Shown: piece by piece, positions 24,377 to 24,540 of the stretch
Numbering within the stretch: position 1 is the stretch's first letter
Layout: each line of letters begins with the position of its first letter
NCBI GenBank assembly: GCA_025351525.1
Contig: JANXVV010000382.1
Location: 1 to 24,540, forward strand
Direction: 5' to 3'
Length of the DNA: 24,540 nt
From: Humisphaera sp.
GTDB taxonomy: Bacteria > Planctomycetota > Phycisphaerae > Tepidisphaerales > Tepidisphaeraceae
Notes under the pieces: model-generated
Told to the model about the DNA's origin: nothing
Seen by the model: only the letters and a program-made list of their open reading frames with translations
Databases searched by the model: none
Translations under genes and position numbers: made by a program

Positions 24377-24540
24377 CCGCGCATCCGCCCCCCAACATTC
24401 TGAATCGCTGCGCGATGCGGGTGTGGGTTACCCCGTCCGGTTTCCTCCCCGGTGAGGGGGTGATCGGCGGGCAGGCGGGCTGGAGGCGGGTCCGCCGCGA
24501 GAAGGAAAGATCGATCCTGGTGGAATCGCCACGCCTTGGA
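24377..24540 (+). repeat. 164-bp near-perfect direct repeat of 23117-23280, running off the window
   Basis: Line by line, this stretch equals 23117-23280 at a constant offset of 1260 bases, with one mismatch (T at 24422 versus G at 23162). It contains a full plus-orientation copy E of the repeat element and the following purine-rich segment. It is cut by the window end, so its true length is not known. Confidence 0.92.

Overview
The window looks like chromosomal DNA of a GC-rich planctomycete, most likely of the Phycisphaerae branch. The grounds are a small membrane protein ending in a CPTCGYDLRAT...CPECG zinc ribbon (23664-24197), ThuA and Gfo/Idh/MocA proteins, a planctomycete-looking hypothetical protein (19907-20584), and many GC-rich palindromic repeats of the kinds scattered through planctomycete and verrucomicrobial genomes. 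I recognised these from memory of the families; no search was run. I see no tRNA, rRNA, CRISPR array, transposase or phage gene.

Layout. 1-1100: an Sfp-type phosphopantetheinyl transferase (+) followed by nested inverted repeats. 1100-5214: a leftward block with thuA-like, CHAD, radA and a PilZ protein. 5294-12459: leftward addB-addA, a 4-bp-overlapping pair encoding a RecBCD-like double-strand-break helicase-nuclease. 12641-13135: a leftward RRM/glycine-rich RNA-binding protein with a clear intrinsic terminator. 13809-17204: rightward acyl desaturase (own terminator), cysD and a Gfo/Idh/MocA oxidoreductase. 17310-19265: a rightward membrane-anchored SpoIIE/RsbU-type phosphatase. 19394-20584: two leftward hypothetical genes whose likely terminator lies inside the 3' end of the phosphatase gene. 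20865-22591: a two-gene Type II restriction-modification cassette, a beta-class SPPY methyltransferase overlapping a XhoI/PaeR7I-family endonuclease. 22592-24540: a repeat-rich tract with inverted copies of a roughly 90-bp element, one zinc-ribbon membrane protein, and a 164-bp near-perfect direct repeat that runs off the window end.

Functional links. RadA and AddAB both serve homologous recombination and lie close together, with thuA and CHAD genes between them, so they are not one tight operon. The restriction-modification pair is the only clear defence system. Its enzyme family is known to cut CTCGAG, while the partner methyltransferase has motifs typical of N4-cytosine enzymes rather than the adenine methylation known for PaeR7I/XhoI. 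The other notable layer is the repeats: one palindrome sits in frame inside radA, one supplies the C-terminal tail of the phosphopantetheinyl transferase, and several lie in gene borders where they may act as terminators.
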